From contig NZ_JAAIJR010000008.1 of NCBI RefSeq assembly GCF_010915725.1, positions 1 through 64,000 on the forward strand: a stretch of 64,000 bases of DNA. Direction: 5' to 3'. Positions 1-8,044 of this stretch are shown piece after piece. This DNA comes from Thiorhodococcus mannitoliphagus (GTDB taxonomy: Bacteria > Pseudomonadota > Gammaproteobacteria > Chromatiales > Chromatiaceae). Position 1 is the first letter of the stretch; each line of letters begins with the position of its first letter. A program made the translations under genes and the position numbers. The notes below the pieces were generated by a model. It was not told the origin of the DNA and ran no database searches. It saw nothing but the letters and a program-made list of their open reading frames with translations.

Positions 1-82
1 GACTGACTGTCCGGCTTCGATCGGAACGGCTGTCCGCTTTCCTTCGGACTGGGTGTCCGGTTTCACTGGAATACGCACTTAG
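1..82. mobile_element. Terminal repeats of an IS21-like element (truncated by window edge)
   Basis: The hexamer TGTCCG occurs at 8, 31 and 54, exactly 23 nt apart, each followed by a pyrimidine-rich stretch and a GGAA or CGGA block, and the set ends in GGAATACGCA. Multiple short direct repeats at the tips are typical of IS21-family transposons, where they bind the transposase. No transposase gene is visible, so this is either the inner side of an element extending left of the window or a solo remnant. A GGCGC/GCGCC hairpin follows at about 82-96. Family assignment is inference. Confidence 0.4.
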
Positions 83-187
83 GGCGCAATAGCGCCGTGC
101 ATGACGCCGGATACAGCGCGCTGCCGACCTCTCGGGCGCGCCCTTGGCGCGCAAGAGGTCTTGTGGTGCCGCGGCCTTGCAAAGACC

Positions 188-787
188 TCAAATGCGGATC
201 CCGCGCGTGCCCAGCTGTCGCCGAACAATGGGGTCTGTTCGGTTCTTGGAGGTCGCGGCCTTCATGAAAACGACAACCCGATCGATGTCGCGAATCACCC
301 CGAGCAAGATGGCGTCGTCGTCGTAGATACCGCGGAGCGACTCGAAGGCGAGGTCCATCAGATACTCGTCCGCTCGGGCGATACCCACGGCGTAGGCGAT
401 GTTGCAGGCGAGGCCGCGTTCATGGTGGTGCATGCGGCCTGCGAAGCGCCGCCAGGCGTCCATCCAACCTTCCCATTCCCGTGCCGAGACGTTGCTGCGG
501 CTGGTGCGCAGAAAAAGCACGACCTTCAACATCTCTTCCTGCCAGGCCCAAGGCGGGGAGCCGAGCTTCTTGCGCACGCGCTCCACGACGCGGCCGTGAT
601 ACTGCACACAATGATCGCACTGGTAGTAGAGGCCGAGTGCGTAGGCGATGTACTCGCGCTCCAGCTCGCTGAGCGTAAAGGGGTCTGACTCGCCTGGCGC
701 GCCCGAAAAGGTATGGGCGTGCAGCTCGTTGAGAACGTCGTTGAAGGGTTGGCCCTGAATGGACTCACGGACTGCTTGACCTTGCAC
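188..787 (-). CDS. Carboxymuconolactone decarboxylase/AhpD-like protein
   Basis: A 199-residue all-helical protein. The segment QCDHCVQYH gives C57-x2-C60-x3-H64, the redox Cys pair plus His of AhpD/peroxidase-related members of the CMD superfamily, preceded by the usual LSELEREYIAYALG helix. Members act as alkylhydroperoxidase-type disulfide reductants in the cytosol, but many are uncharacterised. The start is a GTG at 787; a GAGG lies about 9 nt upstream. It stands alone, between a transposon end and a divergent TAXI gene. The substrate cannot be inferred. Confidence 0.75.
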   Translation of the reverse strand: MQGQAVRESIQGQPFNDVLNELHAHTFSGAPGESDPFTLSELEREYIAYALGLYYQCDHCVQYHGRVVERVRKKLGSPPWAWQEEMLKVVLFLRTSRSNVSAREWEGWMDAWRRFAGRMHHHERGLACNIAYAVGIARADEYLMDLAFESLRGIYDDDAILLGVIRDIDRVVVFMKAATSKNRTDPIVRRQLGTRGIRI

Positions 788-1124
788 GGATGAAACCTCG
801 CGGAAAACGACTGTTGCTGAGGAATGCTACGCACGCTTCTTTTGCAGTGCAACATTAGAATTTGCTGCTAGACGGACGACTTCAAGTCTCGAGTAACCCT
901 GATTGCACAGCATTGCTGTCAGCATAGGTCGCTCGGGTTAAACCGACTGTGACCTGGATCGCTCAAAGCGATCCATCGCCTTGCCCCTGGCGGCTGAAAG
1001 GCTGTGTGCCTGCGCCTTCCTTGGACACGGCCCGAGGCAGGACCCGGTCGAGCGCAGGGGGCTATAATGCGCTCTCCGCACAGGCCTCGGCATGCCGCCG
1101 CCGGCCGCCATTCGGGAGTCTCGG
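788..1124. promoter_or_regulatory. Divergent intergenic region with a TATAAT box
   Basis: This 337-nt gap separates two divergent genes. A perfect TATAAT lies at 1063-1068, 57 nt before the TAXI gene start. No good -35 hexamer is visible at the right spacing (GACCCG around 1041), so the promoter call is tentative. No RNA gene or repeat was seen in the rest of the gap. Confidence 0.3.
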
Positions 1125-2492
1125 ATGTCCTCCTCGAGCACCAAGCCTGGCAATCAACCCAAGCCCAAGAAGAATCCTTGGGAGGCGATTGGCCTCTTCG
1201 GCGGCAGTGCGCTCTTGGTCCTCGTCGCGCTCTTCATCGCCGCCCAATACGTCAAGCCAGCACCGCCGCGCCAGGTCAGTATCGCCACTGGCGCCGAAGA
1301 TGGCGGCTACTACCGCTACGCCGAGCAGTATCGTCGCATCCTGGCGCGGCATGGGATCACCCTGGAGGTCATGGCGACCTCGGGCTCGCTCGAGAATCTG
1401 GAGCTTCTCTTGGATGAGGATGCGCCGGTGGATCTGGCGTTCGTTCAGGGCGGGGTCGCCACGGCTGAGCAGCGCCAAGCATTGAGCGGCCTTGGCAGCA
1501 TGTTCTACGAGCCGGTCTGGCTGCTCGCGCCCATAGACACGCAGGACAGCCGCCTGAGCGCGCTTCAGGGTGAGCGGATCGGCGTCGGCCCAGCCAATAG
1601 CGGGACTGGCTTCCTTGCCACGCGCATGCTCGCCCAGAGCGGCATCACTGAGGACAATGCAGGGCTGCGCTGGGGCGCGATCGAGAAGCTTGCCGAGCAG
1701 CTACGCACCGGTGATCTGAAACTCCTTTTCATGGTCGCTTCCACAGACTCACCCATGCTGCGAGCCTTCGTCGCCGACCCAGGCATTCGCATCCGCACCC
1801 TGGCGGAAGCGCCGGCCTACGCCCGTATCGACCGATCGCTCACCAACCTCGCGCTGCCTGCCGGAGCGCTCGATCTCGCCAAACAGCTTCCGGAGACGGA
1901 TCTTGATCTGATCGCCGCGACGGCCAACTTGGTCGCTCGGCCAGAGATTCATCCGGCGCTCGTGGATTTGCTGATCGAGGCCGCAGTCGAGGTGCATGGT
2001 CAGGGCGGGCTCCTGGCTGCGCCGGATACCTTTCCGACGCCACAGCACAGCGATTTTCCAATGAACAGCGACGCCAAGCGGCATTACAAGGACGGCGCAC
2101 CCTTTCTGCAGCGTTATCTGCCCTTCTGGGCCGCGACCTGGATCGATCGCACCAAGGTCATGCTGCTCCCGCTCCTGGCCCTCTTGTTTCCGCTGTTCAA
2201 GATACTGCCGCCGCTCTACGCTTGGCGCATCCGCCGCCGTATCCTGCGCTGGTATGTCGAGCTGCGCCAGATCGACCTCAAGCTCGAGACTGGCAGCCGG
2301 GATACTGCCGAACTCGAAGCTTTGGCGGAGCGTCTGGAGCGCATCGAGTACGAGGCCGCACAGGTCGAGGTGCCGCTCTCGTACTCCGATCAGCTCTATG
2401 ATCTGCGGCTCCACGTTCAGCTACTGCAGCGGCGCCTAAGAAGATTGACAACTCCCCTTGAAACCCAGGAGAACCTCAGTTGGGATGTTTAA
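1125..2492 (+). CDS. TAXI-family TRAP-type solute-binding protein, membrane anchored
   Basis: A 455-residue protein. A basic, Pro/Lys-rich N-terminus is followed by one membrane segment (about 21-43), then the TAXI substrate-binding fold beginning RQVSIATGAEDGGYY, with GERIGVGPANSGTG in the middle. A second hydrophobic segment lies near residue 340 (KVMLLPLLALLFPLFK), followed by a charged helical tail to the end. TAXI proteins normally pass an organic anion to a fused DctQM permease; no permease gene is nearby, so this is an orphan sensor or binding protein. The start at 1125 is chosen because GGGAG sits 6 nt upstream; an upstream ATG at 1092 has no such site. Confidence 0.8.
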   Translation: MSSSSTKPGNQPKPKKNPWEAIGLFGGSALLVLVALFIAAQYVKPAPPRQVSIATGAEDGGYYRYAEQYRRILARHGITLEVMATSGSLENLELLLDEDAPVDLAFVQGGVATAEQRQALSGLGSMFYEPVWLLAPIDTQDSRLSALQGERIGVGPANSGTGFLATRMLAQSGITEDNAGLRWGAIEKLAEQLRTGDLKLLFMVASTDSPMLRAFVADPGIRIRTLAEAPAYARIDRSLTNLALPAGALDLAKQLPETDLDLIAATANLVARPEIHPALVDLLIEAAVEVHGQGGLLAAPDTFPTPQHSDFPMNSDAKRHYKDGAPFLQRYLPFWAATWIDRTKVMLLPLLALLFPLFKILPPLYAWRIRRRILRWYVELRQIDLKLETGSRDTAELEALAERLERIEYEAAQVEVPLSYSDQLYDLRLHVQLLQRRLRRLTTPLETQENLSWDV

Positions 2493-2531
2493 GCTTTGAC
2501 GTCTTGTGAATCCTCCAAGCCTTTGTCGACA

Positions 2532-3710
2532 ATGACGCGAATGAAGAGGCTCGGTGTCCTCCTCGTTGCCGCCCTAGCAGGCTGGGTGGTCACCTTCCTA
2601 GCGCTTTGGCTCTATCAGGTGGGCAGCGGCCACTCGGTCTCATCGGCTTGGGTGGTCGCCGGGTCAGACCTGCGCGTCATCGTTGGGACTGGTCGCAAAA
2701 TCCCGGGAAGTCTGGCGATCACAGCGCTTGGCCCCCGGGGAATTGCGATGGCCCAAGCGCCTGTCCAACCTTTCGATGCGCGCACCTATAGCGACTTGTC
2801 GCTCAGTGTCGATGGCCTCGCAGAAGGGCAGACCTTGCAGTTCGTGTGGTCGACTGCCGCCAGTCCAAGGCAGCCGCGCTATCTTGATTTGCCGCTGTTG
2901 AACGCCCGCGATCAAGGCATCGAACTGGCAAAAGCGCCTGAGTGGCAGGGGCGCATCATCGCCGTGGGGCTCATCTTGAGAGGAAGGCTCGATCAGCCCG
3001 TTAGCCTGCATGAGCTGCGTCTTACGCCGGCTGGTGTCACGCCCTTGACGACGTTGCAAGACTTGCGCGCAAACTGGGTGGGCACCGCCGATTGGAGCGG
3101 GCGCTCTCCGAACTTCAATCGCGGCGGCCCTGTGGAATCGCGCTTGCCGCTCGTTCCCATTGTCGCGCTCTGGGTGCTGCTGAGCGGTTTGATCTATTTC
3201 GCGATCAACGCGGCGCGTCATGGCAGCCGTGCCTTATCGCCCTACCTCATTCTCTGCTGTCTTGGCTGGGCGGCGCTCGAGACCCGCTGGCAAGCCGAGC
3301 TCTTTCATCGGTTGCAGCGAGCCGAAGACAGCTTTGCCGGCCTCAGTGAAGTCGAGCGACAGCGGGCTGCGCCGGACGGAAAGCTATTTGAGCTGGTCGA
3401 GCAAATCCGCAGCTCACTACCAGGTGACTCAGACAGGGTGTTCATCGTCACCTCAGACCCCAATGCCGCCATGGTCGGGCGGGCGCGTTATCATCTTCTA
3501 CCTCAGAACACCTCTCTCGGTCTGCAAGCGCTGCCGTCTGAAAGCGAAGCGCGCCCCGGTGATTTCGTGCTCATGCTGAACCCCGCAAAAAATGTCAGCT
3601 TCGATCGCGAGAAGCGTCTCTTGGTGTCTAGGAACCATCAGTTGCCGGTCGCACTCATTCGGTCATGGCGTGGAGCGGGCGAACTGTTTCGGGTCGAGGA
3701 GGGAGAATGA
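2532..3710 (+). CDS. Membrane protein of unknown function
   Basis: Not recognised. A protein of about 390 residues with an N-terminal membrane anchor (VLLVAALAGWVVTFLALWLY), a roughly 190-residue extracytoplasmic domain predicted as beta-rich, two more hydrophobic segments around the middle (PIVALWVLLSGLIYFAI and the LSPYLILCCLGWAALE stretch), and a soluble C-terminal domain containing DRVFIVTSDPNAAMVGRARY. It lies 40 nt after the TAXI gene, and its stop overlaps the next start (ATGA at 3707-3710), so it is probably coupled to the GT-C-like protein as an accessory or partner. The start is uncertain: ATG 2532 and 2541 are both possible, neither with a clear ribosome site. Confidence 0.6.
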   Translation: MTRMKRLGVLLVAALAGWVVTFLALWLYQVGSGHSVSSAWVVAGSDLRVIVGTGRKIPGSLAITALGPRGIAMAQAPVQPFDARTYSDLSLSVDGLAEGQTLQFVWSTAASPRQPRYLDLPLLNARDQGIELAKAPEWQGRIIAVGLILRGRLDQPVSLHELRLTPAGVTPLTTLQDLRANWVGTADWSGRSPNFNRGGPVESRLPLVPIVALWVLLSGLIYFAINAARHGSRALSPYLILCCLGWAALETRWQAELFHRLQRAEDSFAGLSEVERQRAAPDGKLFELVEQIRSSLPGDSDRVFIVTSDPNAAMVGRARYHLLPQNTSLGLQALPSESEARPGDFVLMLNPAKNVSFDREKRLLVSRNHQLPVALIRSWRGAGELFRVEEGE

Positions 3711-5176
3711 TGCTCGGCGGCTGGCTCGGCCTTGTCTTCGCAACGCTCCTACCTTGGGTGACTGGTGCCCTTTGGGCTCAAGTGCTGCTGCGCGATCGAA
3801 GTGCTGCTGGCTATTTGGCGTCTATCGGTTATGGATATGTGATCGGGGTTACAGGATCTGCGTTCCTGCTTCAGGCGGCAATGGCGCTCGGGCTTCCGCT
3901 CGGTTTGATGGCTCCAAGCTTAGTCCTCGTGGCACTCTTGGCCCTGGGTGTTCGGAGGCTAAGCGGTGTAACTGCAAAGGGTGCCGCGCAGCCGCAGTCC
4001 GGGTCGAAATTGGCATTCAGCTGGCAGATGGTTCTCTTTGTCGGCTTGCTGTTGTGGCTGTGCCTAAGGGCGTTGGATCTAACACTGGAAGTCTACTGGC
4101 GGCCGGTATTGGCATGGGATGCCTGGACGACCTGGCTGTTTCGCGCGCGCGCATGGGCCGAGTTAGGCGAATTTGTGCCCTTCGTCTCCCTCCAAGATTG
4201 GCTCTCGGATCCTGCGAACCGCGCTTATACCATTGACGCTTGGGCCTATCCCGATAGGGTTTCCGTCATCGCCCTTTGGTCAACGCTTGGCTACGGGGCA
4301 TGGGAGGAAACCGCGGCGAAACTTCCCTGGCTTTTTTGCTACGTCGCGCTCGGGCTAGGATTCTACGGCCAGGCAAGGATCTGGGGCTGCTCACCGCTTG
4401 GCAGTTTGGTCGGCGTTTCTGGGCTGTTGACGCTGCCCATCCTCAATACTCACGTTGCGCTCGCAGGCTATGCAGACCTATGGATGGCAACATCGCTCGG
4501 TTTCGCCAGCATCGCGTTCTTCCAGTGGACTCGCAACGGAGATAGGCGCCAAGGTGCTCTATCGCTGATCATGTTGGTGTCGGCCCTAGGGCTCAAACAT
4601 GAAGGCGTTGTTTGGGCGCTCGTTTTTCTTCCAGCCCTTGTCGCAGCTAAGATCTCCGGCAGAGTCTTGCTGGGTCTTATTCTCGCTGTATTGCTGCTGG
4701 GTGGGGCACTCTGGTTCGCGGGTGGAATCTCGATGAATGTGCCCGGCCTTGGAGGAGTGGTTGTTGGTCCAGAGCTTATCGAGCTGCCTTATCTCGGTCG
4801 ATTCGACCTTGCTTACCATGATGTGTGGTCGTCGGTGCTGCGGCATCTCTTCGTGTTCGACACATGGCACCTGCTTCCCTACTTCGTTCTCATAAGCAGC
4901 TTATTCGCCCTGGTGTTGATCATCAAAGGCCGTGGGGTGCACTGGCTGAATGTTCAGATGATCTTCCTGGCGACAAGTCTTCTTGCCCTTTACGCTTTGT
5001 TCTTCTGGACCGATGCCTATCGCTGGGTGGAGAAGGCGACGAGCCTGAATCGGCTGATCCTTCATTTTGTCCCTAGCCAGTTATTTTGGATGACCGCACT
5101 CTGGTGTTGGATATCCGCAAATCAGCTGCGACCAGAGAGGCTGTCTGACAAACCTCGGGGCGAACTTATTCGCTAA
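3707..5176 (+). CDS. Polytopic membrane protein, probable GT-C-type glycosyltransferase
   Basis: A 489-residue protein with about ten or more membrane helices. A loop after the third or fourth helix holds RPVLAWDAWTTWLFRARAW, an acidic/aromatic loop like the first periplasmic loop of polyprenol-phosphate-sugar-dependent GT-C enzymes; a second acidic motif is AGYADLWMA. GT-C enzymes move a sugar from a lipid carrier on the periplasmic face. It starts at the ATGA overlap with the preceding gene. The last dozen codons lie inside a terminal-inverted-repeat element (5136-5251), so the C-terminus appears to have been rewritten by an insertion. Composition is less GC-rich than most of the window. 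The GT-C assignment is inference. Confidence 0.6.
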   Translation: MMLGGWLGLVFATLLPWVTGALWAQVLLRDRSAAGYLASIGYGYVIGVTGSAFLLQAAMALGLPLGLMAPSLVLVALLALGVRRLSGVTAKGAAQPQSGSKLAFSWQMVLFVGLLLWLCLRALDLTLEVYWRPVLAWDAWTTWLFRARAWAELGEFVPFVSLQDWLSDPANRAYTIDAWAYPDRVSVIALWSTLGYGAWEETAAKLPWLFCYVALGLGFYGQARIWGCSPLGSLVGVSGLLTLPILNTHVALAGYADLWMATSLGFASIAFFQWTRNGDRRQGALSLIMLVSALGLKHEGVVWALVFLPALVAAKISGRVLLGLILAVLLLGGALWFAGGISMNVPGLGGVVVGPELIELPYLGRFDLAYHDVWSSVLRHLFVFDTWHLLPYFVLISSLFALVLIIKGRGVHWLNVQMIFLATSLLALYALFFWTDAYRWVEKATSLNRLILHFVPSQLFWMTALWCWISANQLRPERLSDKPRGELIR

Positions 5177-5251
5177 GAATCCCTGGATCGACGGCGGGGC
5201 GAATGAATTCGCCCCGACAGCTCGGGCGATTGCAATATTCAGACAGCCTCT
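5136..5251. repeat. MITE-like element with 12-bp terminal inverted repeats
   Basis: AGAGGCTGTCTG at 5136-5147 is repeated inverted as CAGACAGCCTCT at 5240-5251. Inside lies a strong palindrome with GGGGCGAA and TTCGCCCC arms around a 4-nt loop (about 5197-5216), and a partial copy (CGGGGCGAACTTATTCG, from about 5156). The element contributes the stop codon of the + strand gene and touches the stop of the convergent glycosyltransferase, where the hairpin may serve as a bidirectional terminator. Confidence 0.6.
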
Positions 5252-6459
5252 GAGCCATCACGATCTGAGCGAGCACGCGAGGATGTGCGCCGCCCGCTGC
5301 GATCGGCGCAGGCTCCCTGATAAACCGCCAAGACCTTCCCCGCAACCTGGCCAATGTCAAAGTGCTTGGCGAGGGTCGCTGGCCCCGCGGCCCCCAGTGC
5401 TCGCCGAAGCTCCGGATCTTCTCGCAGAAGCCTCAACTTCTCACTCAGATCTGCGGGGTCGTCCGGCTTGGTTAGAAGCGCGTTATTGGCGAGTCGCGCA
5501 ACCCAGCCGGTCCCCGATCCTGGAATGTCGCTGACGACAACCGCTTTTGCGAAGCACATGGCTTCGAGCTGCACCAGGCCGAACGCCTCGGTTCTCTCGA
5601 CGGATGGCAGGCATAAGACGTCAGTCGTCGCAAGCAAGGCGTTGAGCTTGTCCTCGGACTGATATCCGATAAGCTGGACGCGATTCCTCAGGTTTAGGTC
5701 GCGGGCCAGGGACGCTAAGTGATCCTTGAGTTCCCCCCTGCCTGCGATCAGGATTCGGCTGTCTTCGACCGTCGCCGCAGCCCGGATCAAGACCTCGTGG
5801 CCCTTGTAGTAAGTCAGCCGACCGATGGCGAGCACGCGCAATGTGGCTGACCCCCAGGCGTCTTCTGCTTGCTTGAGGGCGCCTTCCGTAGGTTCGGCGA
5901 TCCTATTGATGTCAATTCCAAGAGGGATTGTGACGCATCGGCTTAGCCAAGGCCGCAGGGCCTCACTGGATTGCATATAGGGCGGCGATGTCGCGATGAT
6001 GCTGTGGGCCTTCTCAAGGATCAACCGCTCCAGCGGGCGATAAGCGCCATAGGCGACGGCGAGACGGCGATCTCTTAGGGAAGACACGACATCCGAGTGC
6101 CAATGCACGACCCAAGGTAGACGGCGCGCGGCTGGAACGGCGAGCGCGAGCAGTGCTGAGGTATTGGGCAGGTGCAAATGCAGTAGGTCGGGCCGAAACT
6201 CGCTTATTGCACGCTTGAGCCAGAATGGAAAGGCTGGGCTGACCGGCGCATAGAGCAGCTGCCCGTAGCAGGGCGCACGATAAACCGTGATACCTCGATC
6301 TCCCGATGGGAGCGTTCGATACCCCTGTCGGCGCTCGCTATGCACCAGCACGGCGACCTTGGCGCCGGCTTGAGCCTGCGCCTGCGCAAGGTCGGCCAAA
6401 AAGTACTCCATGCCACCCGCGAAGGGCGGAAAGTACTTTCCAATGTGCAAGACGCGCAT
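5239..6459 (-). CDS. Glycosyltransferase family 4 protein
   Basis: A 406-residue GT4 (GT-B fold) retaining transferase. The N-terminal domain begins MRVLHIGKYFPPFAGGMEYF with the acceptor-side glycine loop; the C-terminal donor domain has RVLAIGRLTYYKGHEVLI and an E-AFGLVQLE motif typical of the nucleotide-sugar site. The start at 6459 shares one base with the stop of the DUF2304 gene (TGATG), so it is coupled to it. With the upstream GT2 it probably builds a short glycan or modifies a lipid carrier; the sugar is unknown. The stop lies at the edge of an inverted-repeat element. Confidence 0.85.
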   Translation of the reverse strand: MRVLHIGKYFPPFAGGMEYFLADLAQAQAQAGAKVAVLVHSERRQGYRTLPSGDRGITVYRAPCYGQLLYAPVSPAFPFWLKRAISEFRPDLLHLHLPNTSALLALAVPAARRLPWVVHWHSDVVSSLRDRRLAVAYGAYRPLERLILEKAHSIIATSPPYMQSSEALRPWLSRCVTIPLGIDINRIAEPTEGALKQAEDAWGSATLRVLAIGRLTYYKGHEVLIRAAATVEDSRILIAGRGELKDHLASLARDLNLRNRVQLIGYQSEDKLNALLATTDVLCLPSVERTEAFGLVQLEAMCFAKAVVVSDIPGSGTGWVARLANNALLTKPDDPADLSEKLRLLREDPELRRALGAAGPATLAKHFDIGQVAGKVLAVYQGACADRSGRRTSSRARSDRDGSEAV

Positions 6460-6860
6460 CAGTCTTCCGTTTGCGGCCGATGCTGCCGGGCGGAGTGTTC
6501 GGTCTGGCGACTTGCTCCCGCCGACTGAGACGCCTTGATGCGCGTTTCGAGAATGGCGATATGCTGCGTCAAGCGACGTATCTGGCGCTCTTGGCGAGAG
6601 CGCTCCAAATCCATGGTGAGGATCTTGAGCAGCAGCAAGCCGAGGCCGATCACCACGATCAGCATCGGCGGGTAGTTGATGCCCAGATGCCTGGCGATGT
6701 AGTCGACGATCCGCGGGAAGGCGCCTAGCAGGATGGTCGCGCCAGCGGCTCCAATCCACCAAAGCGCATAGGGGCCGTGGAGATGATCTCTGCGTACGAG
6801 TAAGAGGATGACGGCGCTGATCGTGATGCCAAGCGCCATCGATGTCATTTGATAGGTCAT
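6459..6860 (-). CDS. DUF2304 family membrane protein
   Basis: A 133-residue protein with three hydrophobic segments (ALGITISAVILLLVRR, ALWWIGAAGATILLGAFP and PPMLIVVIGLGLLLLKIL), followed by a charged, probably coiled tail of about 45 residues. This is the pattern of DUF2304 proteins, which often sit beside GT2 glycosyltransferases and are thought to be membrane partners of them. The start at 6860 overlaps the stop of the upstream GT2 by four bases (ATGA), and its stop overlaps the GT4 start, giving a tight three-gene operon. Confidence 0.75.
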   Translation of the reverse strand: MTYQMTSMALGITISAVILLLVRRDHLHGPYALWWIGAAGATILLGAFPRIVDYIARHLGINYPPMLIVVIGLGLLLLKILTMDLERSRQERQIRRLTQHIAILETRIKASQSAGASRQTEHSARQHRPQTED

Positions 6861-7582
6861 GGCCTGGGCTCGGTGAGATCCTTGATCCGATGCGTGCGCC
6901 CGAATCCGACTCGGGCCGCGCAGAGGACGCTCGTTTGCAGCATGTACTTGCCGACCGTCCACCAAGAGTCGAATACTCGCGAGGCACCTTGAGTGCGAGG
7001 CGTCATCGCAACATCGACTTCCCGCGTCCGCAGTTTGTTCCGATGGAGGATCAATAGGACGCCGACGTCTTGATAATCCAGCAGCGTCGCCTCGCGCGAA
7101 GCCAGAAGCACCATGGACGCCAAGTTGTAGGCGCGAAACCCGGAGGTAATATCCTCGAGCCTCAGGCCCGTTAGCCAGCGGAAATAGCTCCAAGCCCATT
7201 TGCGCGCCTTGGAGGCACGCGCAGGGTGAGCGCCGATGACGACATCCGCCTCTTTCGCGGCGATCGGGGCGAGCAGTTGCGCGAGGAACCTTGAGTCGTG
7301 CTGTCCATCTCCATCGAGCGTGATGGCGAGGTCATACCCCTGCCATATCGCATAGCGGAAGCCGGTCTGGATCGCGCCCCAGGCGCCGAGCTGCAAGGGC
7401 AGGCGGATGACTTCGCTGCCGGCGTCCTCGGCGATCTTCGCCGTGTCATCCGTGCTGGCGTCATCGATGACGATGACGGGGTAGTCCCAGCGCGCGAGCA
7501 GCTCCGTGACCACAACGCCGATGGTCGGAGCTTCGTTACGGGCGGGAATCAAGACGACAGGGTGTGCGTCAGCCATGTGCAT
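6857..7582 (-). CDS. Glycosyltransferase family 2 protein (DPM/DPG synthase-like)
   Basis: About 241 residues with a GT-A fold: VVLIPARNEAPTIGVVV at the start, VIVIDDASTDDT, and the metal-binding LDGDGQHD (DxD). This layout matches polyprenyl-phosphate mannose/glucose synthases and related GT2 enzymes, though no C-terminal membrane helices are seen; the DUF2304 protein encoded next may supply the membrane part. The start is uncertain: ATG at 7582 or 7576 fits the family N-terminus better than a further upstream ATG at 7699, and no strong ribosome site is visible. First gene of a three-gene minus-strand operon. Confidence 0.8.
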   Translation of the reverse strand: MHMADAHPVVLIPARNEAPTIGVVVTELLARWDYPVIVIDDASTDDTAKIAEDAGSEVIRLPLQLGAWGAIQTGFRYAIWQGYDLAITLDGDGQHDSRFLAQLLAPIAAKEADVVIGAHPARASKARKWAWSYFRWLTGLRLEDITSGFRAYNLASMVLLASREATLLDYQDVGVLLILHRNKLRTREVDVAMTPRTQGASRVFDSWWTVGKYMLQTSVLCAARVGFGRTHRIKDLTEPRP

Positions 7583-8044
7583 GCAGAAAGTCGGTTCTTG
7601 GTGCCGACGCCAAGCGGGTAGGTCAAGTGTTGCCCCGGAAGCTAGGATCGCTTCTGCGTCCCACCCCTCACGGACCACGACCCTTGGCAGTAACGCCATC
7701 GGATAAGGTCGTTTGCCTGTCCGTCGTCAAGGAACCGAGACGAGGTGCTCGGTAGGCTAGGTTGGCGCTTCCGGAAGCCCAAGTCTAACCGAAACTCAAG
7801 TGCGGTCGCCCGATTTTCTCCGGCTTGAGGCGGCGACAACGCGATCGTCACCTGCCGTGGAAGTCGAGTGAGGTAGGTCACAACTCTGCGGCGCAGTCCC
7901 GATCCGTCAAGCATTGGGCCGGCGAAACGCTTGATCGAGACGTTGGTTTCGCTACACTCTTGCATACAGTATTCTGAGCACTCTAAGCGTGAGGTTGTGG
8001 TTTTCACCACACACCTTGCCATCCACTTGAGCAGGGAACGAACC
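7583..8044. other. Divergent intergenic region
   Basis: 462 nt between the divergent GT2 gene and the secreted-protein gene. No coding signal, RNA gene or strong hairpin was recognised. It is more AT-rich towards the right end and presumably holds the promoters for both directions. Confidence 0.4.

Noticed and set aside
5239-6987. Longer 582-residue version of the GT4 protein
   Set aside because: The extra N-terminus is out-of-frame DUF2304/GT2 coding sequence; family similarity starts at MRVLHIG, at the 1-base overlap with the DUF2304 stop.
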